NCBI GenBank assembly: GCA_963976875.1
Contig: CAXBML010000006.1
Location: forward strand, 1 to 64,000
Direction of reading: 5' to 3'
Length of the DNA: 64,000 nucleotides
Source of the DNA: Berkiella_A sp963976875
GTDB lineage: Bacteria; Pseudomonadota; Gammaproteobacteria; Berkiellales; Berkiellaceae
The position numbers and the translations under genes are program-made. A model generated the notes under the pieces. It searched no databases. It worked only from the letters and a program-made list of their open reading frames with translations, and had not been told where the DNA came from. Shown one piece after another: positions 62,901 through 64,000 of this stretch. Numbering within the stretch: the first letter of the stretch is position 1; the number at the start of each line of letters is the position of its first letter.

Positions 62901-63076
62901 TTTAATAAGTTGCCTTCAAACGAATCAATGGATACTTGATAAGGTGTATTATGGTTGACCCAATCAGTCGTTGTGTTGATTAAAATATTTTGGCCAAACG
63001 AAGTTATACTCATGACCAGTATGCTGATCACCGTGGTGAATAGTATGAGCAGAGTACTCTTCAGTAATAGTTTCAA
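59954..63076 (-). CDS. tamB: translocation and assembly module protein TamB (AsmA-like)
   Basis: TamB is an inner-membrane-anchored periplasmic protein that spans to TamA and helps move phospholipids and some beta-barrel proteins to the outer membrane. The 1040-residue product has an N-terminal membrane helix (LLLKSTLLILFTTVISILVMSI), a long beta-groove of repeated hydrophobic and polar strands, and a C-terminal DUF490 domain (LDLNIDFPKRIFLRGKGLDAELGG near 808, IIAKIMFGSSLSSLSPFQKIQLALAL near 925, final strand IKLFWRKNY). It is shorter than E. coli TamB (1259). tamA lies directly upstream. Confidence 0.92.
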   Translation of the reverse strand: MKLLLKSTLLILFTTVISILVMSITSFGQNILINTTTDWVNHNTPYQVSIDSFEGNLLNHFSIKKVSLRQNNQLLVDAHDIDIRWEFRALFFKRVSIDAIQIKQLIIDEQFQKQLSTQEPKPDHKSAQNQDKFTVDNFAVPLRINAISVSVVKANKIFDIQGNIDLENKIINLSVLDTLKNTLLSLRTKSKENLVQLNLKLNEQTPYLLDELNLFESTDYPIVLNIKADVQYQNNLALIIDSATGTYRQIPIDISGKIYASKHNKISLDNIIAHYNTGLIQIKGDYEKDHINITGNIKNIPIPDVQHDQIKLSQGILLGEFSAQGSIKDPAIQSVLQLDAKADHPEYFKNNNLLLKAKLNVKNKNISANADLFLNSLLAVNVQADSPFPDISSFELNEYLLNTQIKVLSNLSHILSVKEQDNSKVDGILDARFNLKGKIKQPIISGTVDINQLNYENTTQNIFLTEASIKTKIKNTKHISIEDISGNINGGTLKGQGLYTPTHQSLKLLVDNVSTSILEKMPIDIQNGIISGVVDFSGTAEKPNLNINVKLQDFNIDGISEYKTPFNFNTTAITQNNLLKIHAVLLNNQNIISEIQADTSWPQLILYPQKQQLSGKVKSETNLEVINRLLSNNRTAITGSLVTDLSFSGSSNQPNMVGFLRLSNVEIKDQPTGLTLKNISLNAVAKDNKIVIKELSATDSKTGNMNFKGFFDIGNPNPQIWLTGDMHEMHLLNSDAYDGIANGQLAIKGNLLTPLISGNITWQSLNITIPDSLPANIPEINVISKKAYTVKQQKAYHQATTENIAPARLDLNIDFPKRIFLRGKGLDAELGGKLHISGAASQPKVDGQLKLLRGKFTFLNKNFTLQKGNVRIEGDDIDLDFQAATTANDITAIIKVTGTPDNAKIKISSVPSLPQDEIIAKIMFGSSLSSLSPFQKIQLALALKDLASSGKSGGRLDLLGKTREILKVDDLDIVNTESGASITAGKYLLDNVYLKAEQGASAESSKVTIQIDVSDNFSVESSTGTGETNNNIKLFWRKNY

Positions 63077-63130
63077 TATAATGACCTCTTTGTCATATTT
63101 GTCATGAATATTTTTTGTCTATGCTTAAAT

Positions 63131-64000
63131 CTAATAGGCTTGCCCAAGGCTAATATATATTTGATAGCTTTTGTCGATCCCTGGGCGCTTATTCAATGGT
63201 GTGGCCAAATCAAATCTCACTGGACCAAAGCTAGTATAGTACCGAAGCCCTAGGCCAAGAGCCCATTGAAGTTGTGTCTTTAAGTCAGGTATTTTTTGAT
63301 CAAACACATTTCCACCATCCACAAAAAGTACAAACCCATAAGTCTCTGTAATTTTTTGTCGCCACTCGGTTGATACTTCTATAAGGGATCGCCCTCCTAA
63401 AGCTTCATTTCCTATAACAGTGCCCAATTTTTGATATTCATAGCCTCGAACAGATTGTCCGCCACCGGCATAAAATCTCAGATCGGCGGGTACAACTTTA
63501 CGAGAGGGGGCTGTAATGCTACCCAGCGCGACTCTTCCAGCTAACGTCGTATAAGCATGCTCGTTAGCAGACCAAAATGCGCTGATATCTAATCTTGATT
63601 TTAGGAAGTCAATTTTAGGACTCGATAGATTTTTATACGGAGCCGTAGAAAGACTGCAAAGTAAACCATTTTTAGTATCAAGAATATCATTTCTAGAGTC
63701 ATATTTGATATTAAGTGGTAAAAAGAGTAATTGGTAATTCTCTGTCACTGCGGATTCAGTGACTTCAGATAAGTGAAACCCAATACCATATTGGTAGCTG
63801 AGCTTAGTGCTAACGTTGTATTGAATATTGGCACTGGAAAGCCAGCTTGTTGATAAATATTGCTCTGAGTCTTCATGTTTGAACTCAGAAGAGAGTAATA
63901 GTTTTCTTTTCTCACTGTAAAAATAGGGGTTAACAAATCGAGAGCCAATATTTTGTATGAGAGGATTTACCGTGCTAAAAATATTGAGTATTTCTCCTTG
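63131..64000 (-). CDS. tamA: translocation and assembly module TamA, 3' part (cut by window edge)
   Basis: Reading the minus strand from the window end at 64000, one frame stays open to the stop at 63131, giving 289 residues of C-terminal TamA. It contains the barrel strands and the conserved RFYAGGGQSVRGYEYQKLG motif (the VRGY loop of Omp85 proteins), then GGRSLIEVSTEWRQKI, FVDGGNVFD and the terminal aromatic region of the family. It ends YISLGQAY. A GTG at 63748 is not the true start, because the reading frame continues upstream with matching sequence (LSYQYGIGFHLSEVTES). The POTRA part lies outside the window. 54 bases separate it from tamB. Confidence 0.9.
   Translation of the reverse strand, partial: QGEILNIFSTVNPLIQNIGSRFVNPYFYSEKRKLLLSSEFKHEDSEQYLSTSWLSSANIQYNVSTKLSYQYGIGFHLSEVTESAVTENYQLLFLPLNIKYDSRNDILDTKNGLLCSLSTAPYKNLSSPKIDFLKSRLDISAFWSANEHAYTTLAGRVALGSITAPSRKVVPADLRFYAGGGQSVRGYEYQKLGTVIGNEALGGRSLIEVSTEWRQKITETYGFVLFVDGGNVFDQKIPDLKTQLQWALGLGLRYYTSFGPVRFDLATPLNKRPGIDKSYQIYISLGQAY

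Noticed and set aside
63745..63948. Apparent frameshift or split of tamA (two separate reading frames near 63748)
   Set aside because: Translating the minus strand by hand from 64000 shows one open frame through 63131 with barrel-like sequence throughout. The other frame is a shadow.

Overview
The window looks like chromosomal DNA of a low-GC gammaproteobacterium, most likely an intracellular member of the Legionellales (Legionella/Coxiella/Berkiella-like). This placement is inferred from three things. The housekeeping genes are clearly gammaproteobacterial in sequence and order. A small inner-membrane protein resembles IcmD/DotP of Dot/Icm type IV secretion systems. Scattered between the conserved genes are effector-like proteins: ankyrin repeats, a WASP/WIP-like proline-rich protein with WH2-type actin-binding motifs, and large unrecognised helical proteins. 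No rRNA, tRNA, CRISPR array, transposase or prophage was seen.

Layout. Positions 1-5.3 kb hold a HicB-like antitoxin, an ankyrin protein, a beta-barrel-like outer-membrane protein, waaA (Kdo transferase) and a pcm-tolC pair. Positions 5.4-10.3 kb carry nudF, parE and parC (topoisomerase IV). Positions 10.3-14 kb hold three unrecognised proteins, one with a PilZ-like region.

From 14 to 46 kb the backbone follows the order of the E. coli 94-minute region: epmB, efp, epmA, psd, rsgA, orn, nnr, tsaE, amiB, mutL, miaA, hfq, hflX, hflK, hflC, yjeT-like, purA, rnr, rlmB, rpsF, rpsR, rplI, then dnaB and alr. Accessory genes are slotted into its joints: a microcin-like double-glycine leader peptide between psd and rsgA, a hypothetical and a TPR-sulfotransferase between mutL and miaA, a queuosine-precursor transporter and a LemA-like protein between miaA and hfq, and the WH2 protein between rlmB and rpsF.

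Positions 46-52.9 kb form an accessory island: two large unknown proteins, an amino-acid permease, a GNAT acetyltransferase and the IcmD/DotP-like protein. It bridges to a second conserved block that follows the E. coli 56-minute order: bepA, perM, (phoH-like), gcvR, dapA, a very short bamC-like lipoprotein, purC. The right edge carries tamB and the 3' part of tamA, an outer-membrane export pair.

Two non-coding repeat families stand out. One is a roughly 170-bp element with terminal inverted repeats and a hairpin at each end, present at 18.2 and 55.6 kb. The other is a 37-bp unit in tandem near 18.35 kb, with further copies around the microcin-like gene. The best candidates for new biology are the WH2/polyproline protein at 39.3-42.0 kb and the microcin-like peptide at 17.8 kb.
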